Assembly: GCA_905479325.1 (NCBI GenBank)
Contig: CAJQLW010000045.1
Span: forward strand, 1 to 45,398
Source: an uncultured Flavobacteriales bacterium
GTDB taxonomy: Bacteria > Bacteroidota > Bacteroidia > Flavobacteriales_E > Vicingaceae
Length of the DNA stretch: 45,398 nucleotides
Reading direction: 5' to 3'
The notes under the pieces were generated by a model that was not told the DNA's origin, did not search any database, and saw only the letters and a program-made list of their open reading frames with translations. Made by a program: the position numbers and the translations under genes. Shown one piece after another: positions 30,687 to 40,294 of this stretch. Within the stretch, counting starts at the first letter, position 1. Each line of letters starts with the position of its first letter.

Positions 30687-31469
30687 TTAGGAAGCGGTGA
30701 GACTGAATAAGTCTCCCGCTTTTTTTGTAAATTCTATGTTACCGATAGTTGCATTGCCTAACAGCTTATGCATCTCTCCGCTTTCATTCCAGGTCCAAAA
30801 ATGCCATTGCGTTGCAAAGGGAATTCCACCAATATCTGTATAAGCCTCATAGGTGATCACATGTGGATCTTTCTCCGCTTCTTCAAGTGTTGCTCCGCCA
30901 CTAGTTACAATGTAGGCCATAGCCGCTAACAGTCCAGAATTTTTATCCTTATATACAATGTACCAATCCTCAGGAGTGTCTCCTGTTCCTTGGTCAAAAG
31001 TTAACTTATTAGCATCGTATTCTGCTCCACCTAAAAACGATGAATCCAAGAATTGGTGGTTGGTTCCCGGGTCACTCAATTTATAAGGAGCTGTAAAAAA
31101 ATAAGACCAAGTCAATAAATCAAAACGCGCTTTCTCATTGTTTTCAGTGCTTGGAAGAACCATTGCTTTTTCACCGTTCCAAAACATCAACGTACTATCG
31201 TCCTCCATTTTAATTTTGGCTCCGCTGATCATAACATAAACTCTGCCGTTAAAACGCTCTTTCCCTCCGAAGTTTAATTGCAAATCGAACTGAACAACTT
31301 CGTTTTGCTCAAACACCTCTTTTTTATGTGTTTTTTCGATCTCGGCTACAAGTTTTTCAGCATCTGTGAATTCAACTTTTGGTTCCTCTATGGCGACATT
31401 GTTATCTGACGAGAAGGAACAAGCTGAGCTCATTGCTACTATGGTAACTGCTAAAAATACTTTTCTCAT
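30687..31469 (-). CDS. Predicted lipoprotein of the DUF6503 type
   Basis: A 260-residue protein with a lipoprotein signal (MRKVFLAVTIVAMSSAC, lipobox SSAC, Cys at residue 17). After an acidic linker (EEPKVEFTDAEKLVAEIEKT) the sequence has the beta-rich pattern of the DUF6503 family: VVQFDLQLNFGGKERFNGRV, KMEDDSTLMFWNGEKAMVLP, ARFDLLTWSYFFTAPYKLSD, and ITYEAYTDIGGIPFATQWHF, which recall LolA/LolB-like or outer-membrane sensor-like folds; that likeness is only impression. It starts 3 bases after the icmF stop on the same strand, so it is probably co-transcribed with icmF. A link to acyl-CoA metabolism is not obvious. Confidence 0.85.
   Translation of the reverse strand: MRKVFLAVTIVAMSSACSFSSDNNVAIEEPKVEFTDAEKLVAEIEKTHKKEVFEQNEVVQFDLQLNFGGKERFNGRVYVMISGAKIKMEDDSTLMFWNGEKAMVLPSTENNEKARFDLLTWSYFFTAPYKLSDPGTNHQFLDSSFLGGAEYDANKLTFDQGTGDTPEDWYIVYKDKNSGLLAAMAYIVTSGGATLEEAEKDPHVITYEAYTDIGGIPFATQWHFWTWNESGEMHKLLGNATIGNIEFTKKAGDLFSLTAS
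30692..30721 (+). terminator. Terminator of the chalcone-isomerase-like gene, inside the facing gene's 3' end
   Basis: AAGCGG (30692-30697) with CCGCTT (30716-30721) and inner GAGAC/GTCTC (30699-30703 with 30711-30715) form an 11-bp stem with one bulged T, followed by T on the plus strand up to 30726. It lies within the last codons of the minus-strand lipoprotein gene. Confidence 0.8.
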
Positions 31470-31471
31470 GC

Positions 31472-34400
31472 TTACATATTTCTTCTATACTGACCACCAA
31501 CTTCAAACATTGCGTCAGTGATTTGCCCCAAAGAACAATATTTGGTTGCTTCCATTAAGGCCGCAAATAAATTCTCATTGTGAATGGCAGCAGTTTGAAC
31601 ACTTCTCAACAGTTCTGACGCTTGTGCTTCATTGCCTTTTTGAAGGTATTCTAACATACCAATTTGATACTCTTTCTCTTCGTTTGTTGCTCTAATTACT
31701 TCTCCTGGAGTTACTGTAGGAGAACCTTTCGAACTTAAGAAAGTGTTTACGCCAATGATTGGAAACTCCCCACTGTGTTTTAAACCTTCGTAATACAAAC
31801 TTTCCTCTTGTATTTTGCTTCTTTGATACATGGTTTCCATCGCACCAAGCACACCGCCTCTCTCGGTAATTCTGTCAAATTCTAATAGAACCGCATCTTC
31901 CACTAAATCGGTCAATTCTTCAATTATGAACGAACCTTGAATCGGGTTTTCGTTCTTCGCTAAACCTAGTTCTCTATTAATAATTAATTGAATCGCCATC
32001 GCTCTTCTTACTGACTCTTCCGTAGGAGTTGTAATTGCTTCATCGTACGCATTGGTATGCAACGAATTGCAGTTATCGTGAATGGCATAAAGTGCCTGCA
32101 AGGTTGTTCGAATATCATTGAAATCAATTTCTTGAGCATGCAATGAACGTCCAGAAGTTTGAATGTGATACTTCAACATTTGAGCTCTTGAATTTGCCCC
32201 ATACTTCAACTTCATTGCCTTTGACCAAATTTTACGTGCCACCCTTCCAATAACAGCGTATTCCGGATCAATTCCGTTGGAGAAGAAAAACGATAAGTTC
32301 GGACCAAATTTATCAATGTCCATCCCTCTGCTTAAGTAATATTCAACGTAAGTGAAGCCATTTGCCAGGGTAAACGCTAACTGTGTAATTGGGTTTGCTC
32401 CTGCTTCTGCAATGTGGTAACCTGAAATAGAAACGGAATAGAAATTCCTTACTGAATTCTCAATAAAATATTCCTGAACATCTCCCATCAACCTCAAGGC
32501 AAACTCTGTAGAGAAAATGCAGGTATTCTGAGCCTGATCTTCTTTTAAAATATCTGCTTGTACAGTTCCACGGACAATCCCCATGGTGTTCTTCTTTATT
32601 CCTTCATATACAGTAGCTTCTAATACCTGATCGCCTGTTACTCCTAAAAGCATTAAACCTAAGCCATCGTTTCCTTTTGGAAGTGGGCCTTGGTACGAAG
32701 GTCTTTCAACTCCTTTCTTTTTATATATGTCAGCAATCTTAGCCTCAACTTCTTTTTCTAAGCCCTTCTCTTTGATGTATAATTCACATTGCTGGTCAAT
32801 TGCAGCATTCATAAAAAAACCTAGTAACATAGCTGCCGGACCATTTATGGTCATTGAAACAGAAGTCATGCTGTGTGCCAAATCGAAACCAGAATACAAT
32901 TTCTTCGCATCGTCTAAACAACAAATTGAAACACCTGCATTTCCAATTTTTCCATAAATATCAGGCCGAATAGCAGGGTCTTGTCCGTAAAGTGTAACTG
33001 AATCAAAAGCGGTTGACAAACGCTTTGCCGACATACCTAAAGAAACATAATGAAACCTTCTGTTTGTTCTTTCCGGTCCACCTTCTCCTGCAAACATTCT
33101 AGTCGGGTCTTCCCCTTTTCGTTTAAACGGGAAAAGACCTGATGTATAAGGAAATTCTCCTGGTACATTCTCTTGTAAGTTCCACTTTAACAAATCGCCC
33201 CAAGCTTCGTATTTTGGCAGTGCTACTTTGGGAATTTGTGAGTGTGATAGAGACTCTGTATGTGTCTCCATTTTAATCTCCTTGTCTCGAACCTTAAAGC
33301 TGTACACAGGATTTTTATATTTTTCTTGAACTTCAGCCCAATCGTTAATCAATTTTAGATTCTTAGGATCTAACTCAAGGCTCATTTTTTCATACGTCTC
33401 TTCAAGTCCCTTGATTAATCTGTCCTTATCGTCTATTTCAAGTTCTTTTATACTCTCAATCGACTTTTGAATACCATATAGTTTTTGGGCTACTTGAGAT
33501 TGACTTGTGGCCCAAGCATCGTAACTTCTGTTGTTCTCTGCTATTTCAGCTAAGTAACGGGTTCTACTTGGTGGAATAACAAAAATCTTCTCTGACATTT
33601 CATCAGAAATTTCAAAAGTAGACTCCAAGGTTGTTCCCGTTTTTTCAACTAAAATCTCCATTATTCGCTTGTACAAGCGATTCATACCAGGATCATTAAA
33701 CTGAGAAGCAATCGTTCCATAAACAGGTAATTCCTCATCTTTCGCATCCCAAAGCAAATGGTTTCTTTGGTATTGCTTTTTCACATCTCTCAACGCGTCG
33801 AGCGAACCTCGTTTGTCGAATTTGTTGATGGCGATAATATCAGCAAAATCTAACATGTCAATTTTCTCCAATTGAGTGGCTGCACCAAATTCAGGAGTCA
33901 TCACGTACAAACTCATGTCAGAGTGTTCTGTAATTTCAGTGTCAGATTGCCCAATGCCTGAAGTTTCTAGTATAATTAAGTCAAATTGTGCAGCTTTTAA
34001 AATAGAAACAGCCTCTGCTACATGCTTAGATAAGGCTAAATTCGATTGACGAGTTGCCAACGAACGCATGTATACTCTTTCATTTTTAATGGAATTCATC
34101 CGAATTCTATCACCTAAAAGCGCTCCTCCAGTTTTTCTTTTTGAAGGGTCAACTGAAATAATTCCAATGGTTTTATCTTCAAAGTCAATTAAAAATCGAC
34201 GAACCAATTCATCTACTAATGAAGACTTACCTGCGCCACCTGTTCCAGTAATTCCCAATACAGGCGTCTCAACTTTTTCAGCCATTTTATGAACTTCTGC
34301 CAAAATACTTGCCGATTCTTCCGGAAAGTTTTCCGCTCCTGAAATTAATCTCGCTATAGAGGTATTGTCTTTTGAAACAATGCGGTCAATTTCTCCATTA

Positions 34401-34852
34401 AGATTTGCTCCTGTTGGGTAATCCGAACGTTCCACCAAATCGTTAATCATTCCTTGCAAGCCAAGCTCTCTTCCATCGTCAGGAGAGTAGATTCTTGTAA
34501 TACCGTAATCGTGCAACTCTTTAATCTCTTCAGGGAGAATAACTCCGCCGCCGCCGCCAAAAATCTTAATGTGACCTGCTCCATTTTCAACCAACAAATC
34601 TTTCATGTACTTGAAGTATTCGTTGTGCCCGCCTTGGTAGGAAGTCATAGCGATGGCGTTTGCATCTTCTTGAATAGCCGTTTCTACTACTTCTTGAACG
34701 CTTCTGTCGTGTCCCAAGTGAATTACTTCTACGCCTGTAGATTGAATAATTCTCCGCATCACATTAATCGCCGCATCATGGCCGTCGAAAAGTGAGGCTG
34801 CAGTTACAATTCTTATTTTGTTTTTAGGCTTATAAGGAGTTTGATTTTCCAT
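31472..34852 (-). CDS. icmF: Fused isobutyryl-CoA mutase (IcmF)
   Basis: A 1126-residue B12-dependent enzyme that interconverts isobutyryl-CoA and n-butyryl-CoA, with its own GTPase chaperone. The N-terminal cobalamin domain has [17 protein letters not shown] (about residues 18-34) with the axial His. A MeaB-type G domain follows (Walker [13 protein letters not shown] near 200-211; NKFDKRG near 341), then a linker, then the substrate TIM barrel from about 560. Two residues set the substrate: in methylmalonyl-CoA mutase the motif RQYAGFS has Tyr89 and the segment RNT has Arg207; here the same places read RRFHYVS (Phe) and AQNT (Gln), as in IcmF (Phe598, Gln742). It lies directly upstream of the DUF6503 lipoprotein gene. 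No cobalamin riboswitch was recognised upstream. Confidence 0.96.
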   Translation of the reverse strand: MENQTPYKPKNKIRIVTAASLFDGHDAAINVMRRIIQSTGVEVIHLGHDRSVQEVVETAIQEDANAIAMTSYQGGHNEYFKYMKDLLVENGAGHIKIFGGGGGVILPEEIKELHDYGITRIYSPDDGRELGLQGMINDLVERSDYPTGANLNGEIDRIVSKDNTSIARLISGAENFPEESASILAEVHKMAEKVETPVLGITGTGGAGKSSLVDELVRRFLIDFEDKTIGIISVDPSKRKTGGALLGDRIRMNSIKNERVYMRSLATRQSNLALSKHVAEAVSILKAAQFDLIILETSGIGQSDTEITEHSDMSLYVMTPEFGAATQLEKIDMLDFADIIAINKFDKRGSLDALRDVKKQYQRNHLLWDAKDEELPVYGTIASQFNDPGMNRLYKRIMEILVEKTGTTLESTFEISDEMSEKIFVIPPSRTRYLAEIAENNRSYDAWATSQSQVAQKLYGIQKSIESIKELEIDDKDRLIKGLEETYEKMSLELDPKNLKLINDWAEVQEKYKNPVYSFKVRDKEIKMETHTESLSHSQIPKVALPKYEAWGDLLKWNLQENVPGEFPYTSGLFPFKRKGEDPTRMFAGEGGPERTNRRFHYVSLGMSAKRLSTAFDSVTLYGQDPAIRPDIYGKIGNAGVSICCLDDAKKLYSGFDLAHSMTSVSMTINGPAAMLLGFFMNAAIDQQCELYIKEKGLEKEVEAKIADIYKKKGVERPSYQGPLPKGNDGLGLMLLGVTGDQVLEATVYEGIKKNTMGIVRGTVQADILKEDQAQNTCIFSTEFALRLMGDVQEYFIENSVRNFYSVSISGYHIAEAGANPITQLAFTLANGFTYVEYYLSRGMDIDKFGPNLSFFFSNGIDPEYAVIGRVARKIWSKAMKLKYGANSRAQMLKYHIQTSGRSLHAQEIDFNDIRTTLQALYAIHDNCNSLHTNAYDEAITTPTEESVRRAMAIQLIINRELGLAKNENPIQGSFIIEELTDLVEDAVLLEFDRITERGGVLGAMETMYQRSKIQEESLYYEGLKHSGEFPIIGVNTFLSSKGSPTVTPGEVIRATNEEKEYQIGMLEYLQKGNEAQASELLRSVQTAAIHNENLFAALMEATKYCSLGQITDAMFEVGGQYRRNM

Positions 34853-34923
34853 AGAACTATTTTATAAAATAGGTTGACAAATTTAACCTTTTGAAGTTCT
34901 ACGGGCAATTGATTTTTTCCACA

Positions 34924-34953
34924 AAAAAAGGGACTCATTTGAGTCCCTTTTTT
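34924..34953. terminator. Terminator between the zinc-ribbon gene and icmF
   Basis: AAAAAAGGGACTCA (34924-34937) pairs perfectly with TGAGTCCCTTTTTT (34940-34953) with a 2-base loop. A and T runs on both sides let it work in either direction; it ends the Nif3-zinc-ribbon transcript. Confidence 0.85.
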
Positions 34954-34973
34954 AATGAAATTATATCTTAACC

Positions 34974-35774
34974 TTAGCTTTTGGTAGCTCTTGTTCTTCT
35001 TTTTGGCTTTTCTTCAACAACCTCTTCAATACCGGCCATTGCAGGGTCAATTAAAACTCTACCACAGTGCTCACAAACAATTACTTTTTTGTGCATGTTA
35101 ATGTCTAACTGACGTTGTGGTGGAATTTTGTTGAAACAACCGCCACAAGCATTTCTCAATACTGGAACAACGGCTAAACCATTTCGTGCGTTATCTCTAA
35201 TTCTTTTGTAGGCAGTTAAAAGTCTTGCTTCAATAAGTTCTTCCGCCTTAGCAGACTGCTTTGAAAGGTCTTGCTCTTCCTTTTCAGTTTCAGCAATGAT
35301 CTCTTCCAACTCATTTTTCTTGTGTTCCCACTCTGCTTTCGTTTGAGCTAATTTCTCAACAGCAGATGCGTTCGCCTCTTTCTTGTTCTCAATTCCCAAC
35401 TGAAACTCTTTGATTCTCTTTTCAGCCAACTGAATTTCCAACTCTTGGAATTCAATCTCTTTTGTTAGCGAATCGTATTCTCTGTTATTTCTAACATTGT
35501 TTTGTTGTTCCTTGTATTTTGCAATTGCAGCTTGGGACTCTTTGATCTGAATTTTCCTTGCAGAAATATCATCTTCTAAAGCTTTGATCCCATCAGCAGC
35601 TTTTTGCGTTCTAGTTTCTAATCCTGCAACCTCATCTTCTAAATCTTGAACTTCTAAAGGCAATTCACCTCTGATGGTTCTGATTTTATCAATTTTTGAG
35701 TCAATTACCTGCAAATCATACAATGCTTGTAATCGTTGCTCAACTGTTGCTTCACTATTAGCTTTTTTAGCCAT
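34974..35774 (-). CDS. C4-type zinc-ribbon coiled-coil protein (DUF164 family)
   Basis: A 266-residue cytoplasmic protein. Residues about 15-190 are a long coiled coil rich in Glu, Lys and Gln (NRNYDSLTKEIEFQELEIQLAE-type heptads; NNVRNNREYDSLTKEIEFQE is the most conserved part). A C4 zinc ribbon follows at about 208-245: CGGC (NACGGCFNKIPPQ) and CEHC (VIVCEHCGRVLID). The tail is basic (KPKRRTRATKS). The family is widespread but its exact role is unresolved; nucleic-acid or protein-complex binding is suggested by the architecture. It is one base from the Nif3 gene, an arrangement common in Bacteroidota, and the two share a transcript. Confidence 0.93.
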   Translation of the reverse strand: MAKKANSEATVEQRLQALYDLQVIDSKIDKIRTIRGELPLEVQDLEDEVAGLETRTQKAADGIKALEDDISARKIQIKESQAAIAKYKEQQNNVRNNREYDSLTKEIEFQELEIQLAEKRIKEFQLGIENKKEANASAVEKLAQTKAEWEHKKNELEEIIAETEKEEQDLSKQSAKAEELIEARLLTAYKRIRDNARNGLAVVPVLRNACGGCFNKIPPQRQLDINMHKKVIVCEHCGRVLIDPAMAGIEEVVEEKPKRRTRATKS

Positions 35775-35775
35775 G

Positions 35776-36870
35776 CTATCTATAATTAATAGGGTTTGTG
35801 TTTACTTTCGACAAATAGGCTGCAAAATTAGGTATTTTTTCTTGAAAATACTCTAGTATCAACTCAGGTGTATGTTGTTCACTTTCAAAATGTCCTACAT
35901 CGGCAATCACTATTTTTCCATCGGCGTCAAAAAACTGGTGGTATTTATAGTCCCCGGTAATAAAAACATCTGCCTTTTTAGCTATTGCAGCGTTTAGCAA
36001 AAAACTACCTGAACCACCGCAAATTGCAACCTTTTTTACCTTTTCCTTAATCACCTTGGTATGCCTCACACAGGCTGTTCCAATATTATTTTTCAAATCA
36101 TCTAAAAAGTCAAGTGTGGGCATAGGTTCTGGCAATTCTCCAATCATACCACTGCCTACATCGTTCCATTTATTTTGTAAATTGTAAATATCAAATGCTA
36201 CTTCCTCGTATGGATGAGTTGATTTTAACGCGCTCAATAAATTACCCTTTAAATAATCTGGAAAGATCAATTCAACTCGATGTTCTTTTTCTGAGTGCAG
36301 CTCTCTCTTCGACCCAACATATGGGTTAGTGTTTGCTCCTGCCCTAAAAGTTCCACTGCCCTCAACAGAAAAACTACAGCAATCATACTCCCCAATTGTC
36401 CCCCCACCTGCCGCAAATAAGGCTTGTTTTACTTTTTCAGAATCGCTAATTGGGCAAAAAAACACCAGTTTTTGAAGTAAGCCAGATTTCGGACTTAAGA
36501 TTTGAAGATTCTCTAGTCCAATTTTTTCAGCTATTTTTTTATTCACCCCATTTTTAACATTGTCTAAGTTGGTATGAATTGCATAAATGGCAATATCGTT
36601 TTTAATTGCCTTTAAAATAGTTCGTTCAATGTAGTTCTTTCCAGTTAGAGATTTCAACCCTGAAAACACAATTGGATGATGTGCTATTACCAAACCACAA
36701 TTACGTTGAATTGCTTCATCAATAACCTCTTCAGTACTATCCAAGCAGAGCAAAGCAGCAGTAACTTCAGCGTTTCGGTCACCTACAATTAACCCCGAAT
36801 TGTCGTACGATTCTTGTAAGGATGGTGGAGCCAATTGCTCCAATGTGGTTATGATTGATTTTATGTTCAT
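35776..36870 (-). CDS. Nif3-like dinuclear metal-centre protein
   Basis: A 364-residue Nif3/YqfO-type protein. Metal ligands are seen in VIAHHPIVFSGLKS (about residues 61-74), AIHTNLDNVKNG (about 95-107) and VADVGHFESEQ near residue 330. The substrate-side motif SYDNSGLIVGD is near the start and CGGSGSFLLNAAIAKKADVF near 285-305. The central insert (about 130-230) matches the PII-like domain that makes these proteins longer than the E. coli form. The old label GTP cyclohydrolase 1 type 2 is not well supported; the true reaction is uncertain. Divergent from lpxK with 71 bases between. Confidence 0.94.
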   Translation of the reverse strand: MNIKSIITTLEQLAPPSLQESYDNSGLIVGDRNAEVTAALLCLDSTEEVIDEAIQRNCGLVIAHHPIVFSGLKSLTGKNYIERTILKAIKNDIAIYAIHTNLDNVKNGVNKKIAEKIGLENLQILSPKSGLLQKLVFFCPISDSEKVKQALFAAGGGTIGEYDCCSFSVEGSGTFRAGANTNPYVGSKRELHSEKEHRVELIFPDYLKGNLLSALKSTHPYEEVAFDIYNLQNKWNDVGSGMIGELPEPMPTLDFLDDLKNNIGTACVRHTKVIKEKVKKVAICGGSGSFLLNAAIAKKADVFITGDYKYHQFFDADGKIVIADVGHFESEQHTPELILEYFQEKIPNFAAYLSKVNTNPINYR

Positions 36871-36941
36871 ATATAATCTCTGTTTAGAACCATAAATTTA
36901 ACTTAAATAAGGAGATTTGCATCTCAAAAAACCTAGTTAAA

Positions 36942-38009
36942 GTGGATTCCGTCTTAAAATTTCTTTTATTGCCATTATCCTTGTTTTATGGGTTAGCCAT
37001 TTCTGTTAGAAATTTCTTTTTCAGAATCGGCTTATTTTCCTCAGAGGAGTATTCATTCCCTGTTATTAGTGTGGGCAACTTAAGTGTTGGCGGAACAGGT
37101 AAAACACCACATACCGAATACATTATTAATCAGCTTCGTAAAAGTTTTAGATTAGCGAGCTTGAGTAGGGGTTATGGTAGAAAAACAAAAGGATATCGAC
37201 TGGCTAGTGAGCAAGATAGTGCAAAAACGATTGGCGACGAACCCTTTCAAATGTTTCAAAAGTTTGAAGACGTGTACATAGCAGTTGCAGAAAAACGCAA
37301 AGAAGGCATTAAAAAACTACAGCAACTAGAGCGCCCTCCGCAAATTATTGTATTGGATGATGCCTTTCAGCACCGCAGTGTTAAACCAGGGCTAAACATA
37401 CTACTTACCGACTATAGTAGATTGTACAAAGATGACGTTATTTTACCTGCAGGAAGGCTCAGAGAGTGGAAATCGGGAGCTAAAAGAGCAGATATAATTG
37501 TTGTTACAAAAAGTCCTGCAGTACTTTCCCCATTAGAAATAAGAAGAATTTCGGAGAGTTTAAATCCGCAGCCCTACCAAAAAGTATTCTTCTCCTACAT
37601 CAGCTACAAAAAAGCAAGGCCGTTAAACCAAGCAGCCATTGACATTTCAGAACAAAAAGACAAATTCAGCACACGCGGTGTTTTATTGGTAAGCGCCATA
37701 GCGAACCCAGAATCGTTGATTTTATATTTAAAACGCTATTCGAAAGAAGTGCAAAGCTTTTCGTTCAAAGATCATTACTTCTTTCAGCCCAAAGACTATA
37801 AAAACATAAAGACTCAGCTAGACAAGCTATTGAGTCCGAAAAAAACAATTGTAATTACTGAAAAAGATGCTGTAAAATTCGATGCCTCTCAGTTTAATGA
37901 TATTCCGGTATTTAGCATTCCGATAAAAATTAAATTTCACGAACATCAAGAGTTAAGTTTTTCAGAAGAAATAGATAATTATGTTAGATCGTATTCAAAA
38001 ATCAGCTGA
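36942..38009 (+). CDS. lpxK: Tetraacyldisaccharide 4'-kinase
   Basis: A 355-residue inner-membrane-associated kinase that adds the 4'-phosphate to the lipid A precursor (EC 2.7.1.130). The N-terminal hydrophobic helix (LKFLLLPLSLFYGLAISVRN) is the membrane anchor. Walker A VGGTGKTPHTEYI is near residue 49, with SRGYGRKTKGY near 81, DEPFQMFQK near 99, and the Walker B-type VLDDAFQHRSV near 141. The first codon is GTG at 36942; no ATG lies close upstream in frame and the family's N-terminus begins here. The 3' end overlaps the next gene by 29 bases. Confidence 0.95.
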   Translation: MDSVLKFLLLPLSLFYGLAISVRNFFFRIGLFSSEEYSFPVISVGNLSVGGTGKTPHTEYIINQLRKSFRLASLSRGYGRKTKGYRLASEQDSAKTIGDEPFQMFQKFEDVYIAVAEKRKEGIKKLQQLERPPQIIVLDDAFQHRSVKPGLNILLTDYSRLYKDDVILPAGRLREWKSGAKRADIIVVTKSPAVLSPLEIRRISESLNPQPYQKVFFSYISYKKARPLNQAAIDISEQKDKFSTRGVLLVSAIANPESLILYLKRYSKEVQSFSFKDHYFFQPKDYKNIKTQLDKLLSPKKTIVITEKDAVKFDASQFNDIPVFSIPIKIKFHEHQELSFSEEIDNYVRSYSKIS

Positions 38010-38799
38010 ATTTATTCAAAGCAAAACCGATTTAAATTTTAAAATTGGAATTATTTTAGGTTCAGGACTTGGCAACCTTGGTGACGAAATTGAAGCCGAG
38101 TGTACTCTGAGTTATGACGAGATTCCCAACTTCCCGGTTTCTACGGTTGAAGGCCATTCTGGAAAGTTAATTTTAGGGAAATTAGAAGGTGTCCCGGTGA
38201 TTGCCTTGCAAGGCAGATTTCATTATTACGAAGGCTACAGCTTGCAAGAAACTACGTTTCCTGTTAGGGTTTTTAGAGCTCTTGGTGTAGATACTTTATT
38301 GCTTTCTAATGCCAGTGGCGGATTGAATCCTGCACAAGAAATTGGTGATTTAATGGTACTAACTGATCATTTGCATCTTTTCCCTGACAACCCACTGCGG
38401 GGAAAAAATTACGACGAGTTAGGTCCTCGTTTCCCCGATATGAGTGAGCCATACTCTAAAGCACTTATTGGAAAATCAAAAGAAATTAATGATACATTCC
38501 AACTAGGGCTGCATTACGGTGTGTATGCTGGAACTCCTGGACCAACGTACGAAACGCCTGCAGAATACAAATACTTTAGAATAATTGGTGCAGATGCAGT
38601 AGGCATGTCTACCACCGCCGAAACCATTGTAGCCATTCACGGAGGAATGAAAGTTTTTGGTGTATCTGTTATTTCTGATCTAGGAGTTGAAGGAAAAATT
38701 GTAGAGATATCTCACGAAGAAGTTCAAGAAGTGGCAGCAAAAGCAGGCCCCAAGTTCAGTATACTCTTCAAAGAAATGGTAAAGCATTTAGCTTCTTAA
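37981..38799 (+). CDS. Purine-nucleoside phosphorylase
   Basis: A 272-residue trimeric-type purine nucleoside phosphorylase (EC 2.4.2.1) that splits inosine or guanosine with phosphate. Motifs: phosphate-binding GSGLGNLG (about residues 24-31) and EGHSGKLILG, QGRFHYYEGYSLQETTFPVR, the base-pocket SNASGGLNP, and YAGTPGPTYETPAEYKYFRI with the specificity Glu, then GADAVGMSTTAETIVA. Start ATG 37981 lies inside the lpxK reading frame, so the two are likely translated in a coupled way. This gene pair is a familiar arrangement in Bacteroidota, to my knowledge, without an obvious functional link. Confidence 0.95.
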   Translation: MLDRIQKSAEFIQSKTDLNFKIGIILGSGLGNLGDEIEAECTLSYDEIPNFPVSTVEGHSGKLILGKLEGVPVIALQGRFHYYEGYSLQETTFPVRVFRALGVDTLLLSNASGGLNPAQEIGDLMVLTDHLHLFPDNPLRGKNYDELGPRFPDMSEPYSKALIGKSKEINDTFQLGLHYGVYAGTPGPTYETPAEYKYFRIIGADAVGMSTTAETIVAIHGGMKVFGVSVISDLGVEGKIVEISHEEVQEVAAKAGPKFSILFKEMVKHLAS

Positions 38800-38829
38800 G
38801 CAAAGCGATTATTGGTAATTTTGAACAAG

Positions 38830-40287
38830 ATGTTAGCAAAAGAAATTTACGACAAATACGAAATGGTTGTTGGGCTTGAAATTCACGCTCAGTTACAAAC
38901 CAAAAGTAAAGCTTATTCAGCCGATTCGGCAGAATTTGGAGCATTACCAAACACACACATTAGCCCAATTACTTTAGGGCACCCAGGAACACTTCCAAAA
39001 TTCAACGAAAACACCTTGCAATACGGGGTGCGCCTGGGCTTAGCTGTTGGGTCTGATATTACCTATGAAAATCAATTTGCTAGAAAAAATTATTTCTATG
39101 CAGATTTACCGAAAGGGTATCAAATTACACAAGATAAAACACCGCTTTGTATCGGAGGTAAAATCACCATCAAAAAAGAAAATGGCACAAAAGATATAGG
39201 CATTACTCGAATCCACATGGAAGAGGATTCTGGTAAGAGTATTCACGATCTAGATCCATTTCATACACTTATTGATTTAAACAGAGCGGGCGTTCCATTA
39301 CTGGAAATTGTATCAGAACCAGACATTCGATCTGCTCAAGAAGCATATGATTACTTGACTGAAGTACGCCAACTGGTGCGTTACCTAGAAATTTGTGATG
39401 GTAACATGGAAGAAGGGTCAATGCGCTGTGATGCAAACGTTTCTGTAAGGTTAAAAGGAACCGAAAAGTTTGGAGAACGAACTGAGACAAAAAACTTGAA
39501 CTCCATTCGAAATGTTTTCAGAGCAATTGAATTTGAAGCGAAAAGACAAATTGAAGTGTTGGAAGCAGGCGGAGAGATAAAGATGGAAACCATGGGTTTT
39601 GATGCCGTTACTGGAGAAACCAGAACACTTCGAAGCAAAGAGATGGCCCATGATTATCGATACTTCCCAGAGCCAGATTTACAAGCCGTTTTTGTAGGCG
39701 AAAACTATGTTGCTTCTGTAAAGGAAACATTGCCTGCCTTACCAAATGAACTAATTGAAAAGTACACCAAAGAATTACACCTTTCAGATTACGATGCGGA
39801 GGTATTGACAGAAGACAAACATTTCGCTTTGTACTATGAAGAACTCATTCAGTTGACCAAAAGTTATAAAACTGCAGCCAATTGGATGATGGGCACCATT
39901 AAATCATATCTCAACGAATATGCTTTGGAGATTAAAGATTTCCCACTCACACCAAAACACATTGCAGAACTAATTGAGTTGATTGAAAGCGGAGACATTA
40001 ACAACTCGATTGCAACTCAAAAAGTATTTCCAGCATTGATTGAGCAGCCTGAACTTTCTGCCAAAGAAATTGCAACCAAAAACAACTGGATTCAAGAAAG
40101 TGATACCGGAGCCCTTGAAGGTTTTATTGATTTAGCACTGTCAAAATTCCCAGACAAGGTGAAAGCTTACCAAGAAGGCAATAAGAATTTATTAGGTTTG
40201 TTTATGGGCGAAGTGATGAAAGCTTCGAAAGGCCAAGCAGACCCAAAAGTAACTAGTAATTTATTGAGACAAAAACTAGAAAAATAG
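38830..40287 (+). CDS. gatB: Aspartyl/glutamyl-tRNA amidotransferase subunit B
   Basis: A 485-residue subunit of GatCAB, which turns misacylated Glu-tRNA(Gln) and Asp-tRNA(Asn) into the correct forms. ATG 38830 is preferred; a TTG at 38812 would add six residues not typical of the family. Signature: VVGLEIHAQLQTKSKAYSAD (about residues 13-32), LGHPGTLPKFN, the KNYFYADLPKGYQITQ block, IHMEEDSGKS, the Asn/Asp-rich LLEIVSEPDIRS, and DGNMEEGSMRCDANVSVR. A C-terminal helical YqeY-like tRNA-binding domain runs from about 385 to the end. The gatA and gatC genes are not in the window. Confidence 0.97.
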   Translation: MLAKEIYDKYEMVVGLEIHAQLQTKSKAYSADSAEFGALPNTHISPITLGHPGTLPKFNENTLQYGVRLGLAVGSDITYENQFARKNYFYADLPKGYQITQDKTPLCIGGKITIKKENGTKDIGITRIHMEEDSGKSIHDLDPFHTLIDLNRAGVPLLEIVSEPDIRSAQEAYDYLTEVRQLVRYLEICDGNMEEGSMRCDANVSVRLKGTEKFGERTETKNLNSIRNVFRAIEFEAKRQIEVLEAGGEIKMETMGFDAVTGETRTLRSKEMAHDYRYFPEPDLQAVFVGENYVASVKETLPALPNELIEKYTKELHLSDYDAEVLTEDKHFALYYEELIQLTKSYKTAANWMMGTIKSYLNEYALEIKDFPLTPKHIAELIELIESGDINNSIATQKVFPALIEQPELSAKEIATKNNWIQESDTGALEGFIDLALSKFPDKVKAYQEGNKNLLGLFMGEVMKASKGQADPKVTSNLLRQKLEK

Positions 40288-40294
40288 TAATAGT

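Noticed and set aside
34853-34973. Cobalamin riboswitch upstream of icmF
   Set aside because: Only 121 bases separate the genes, and they hold a terminator; no B12-box-like sequence was seen.
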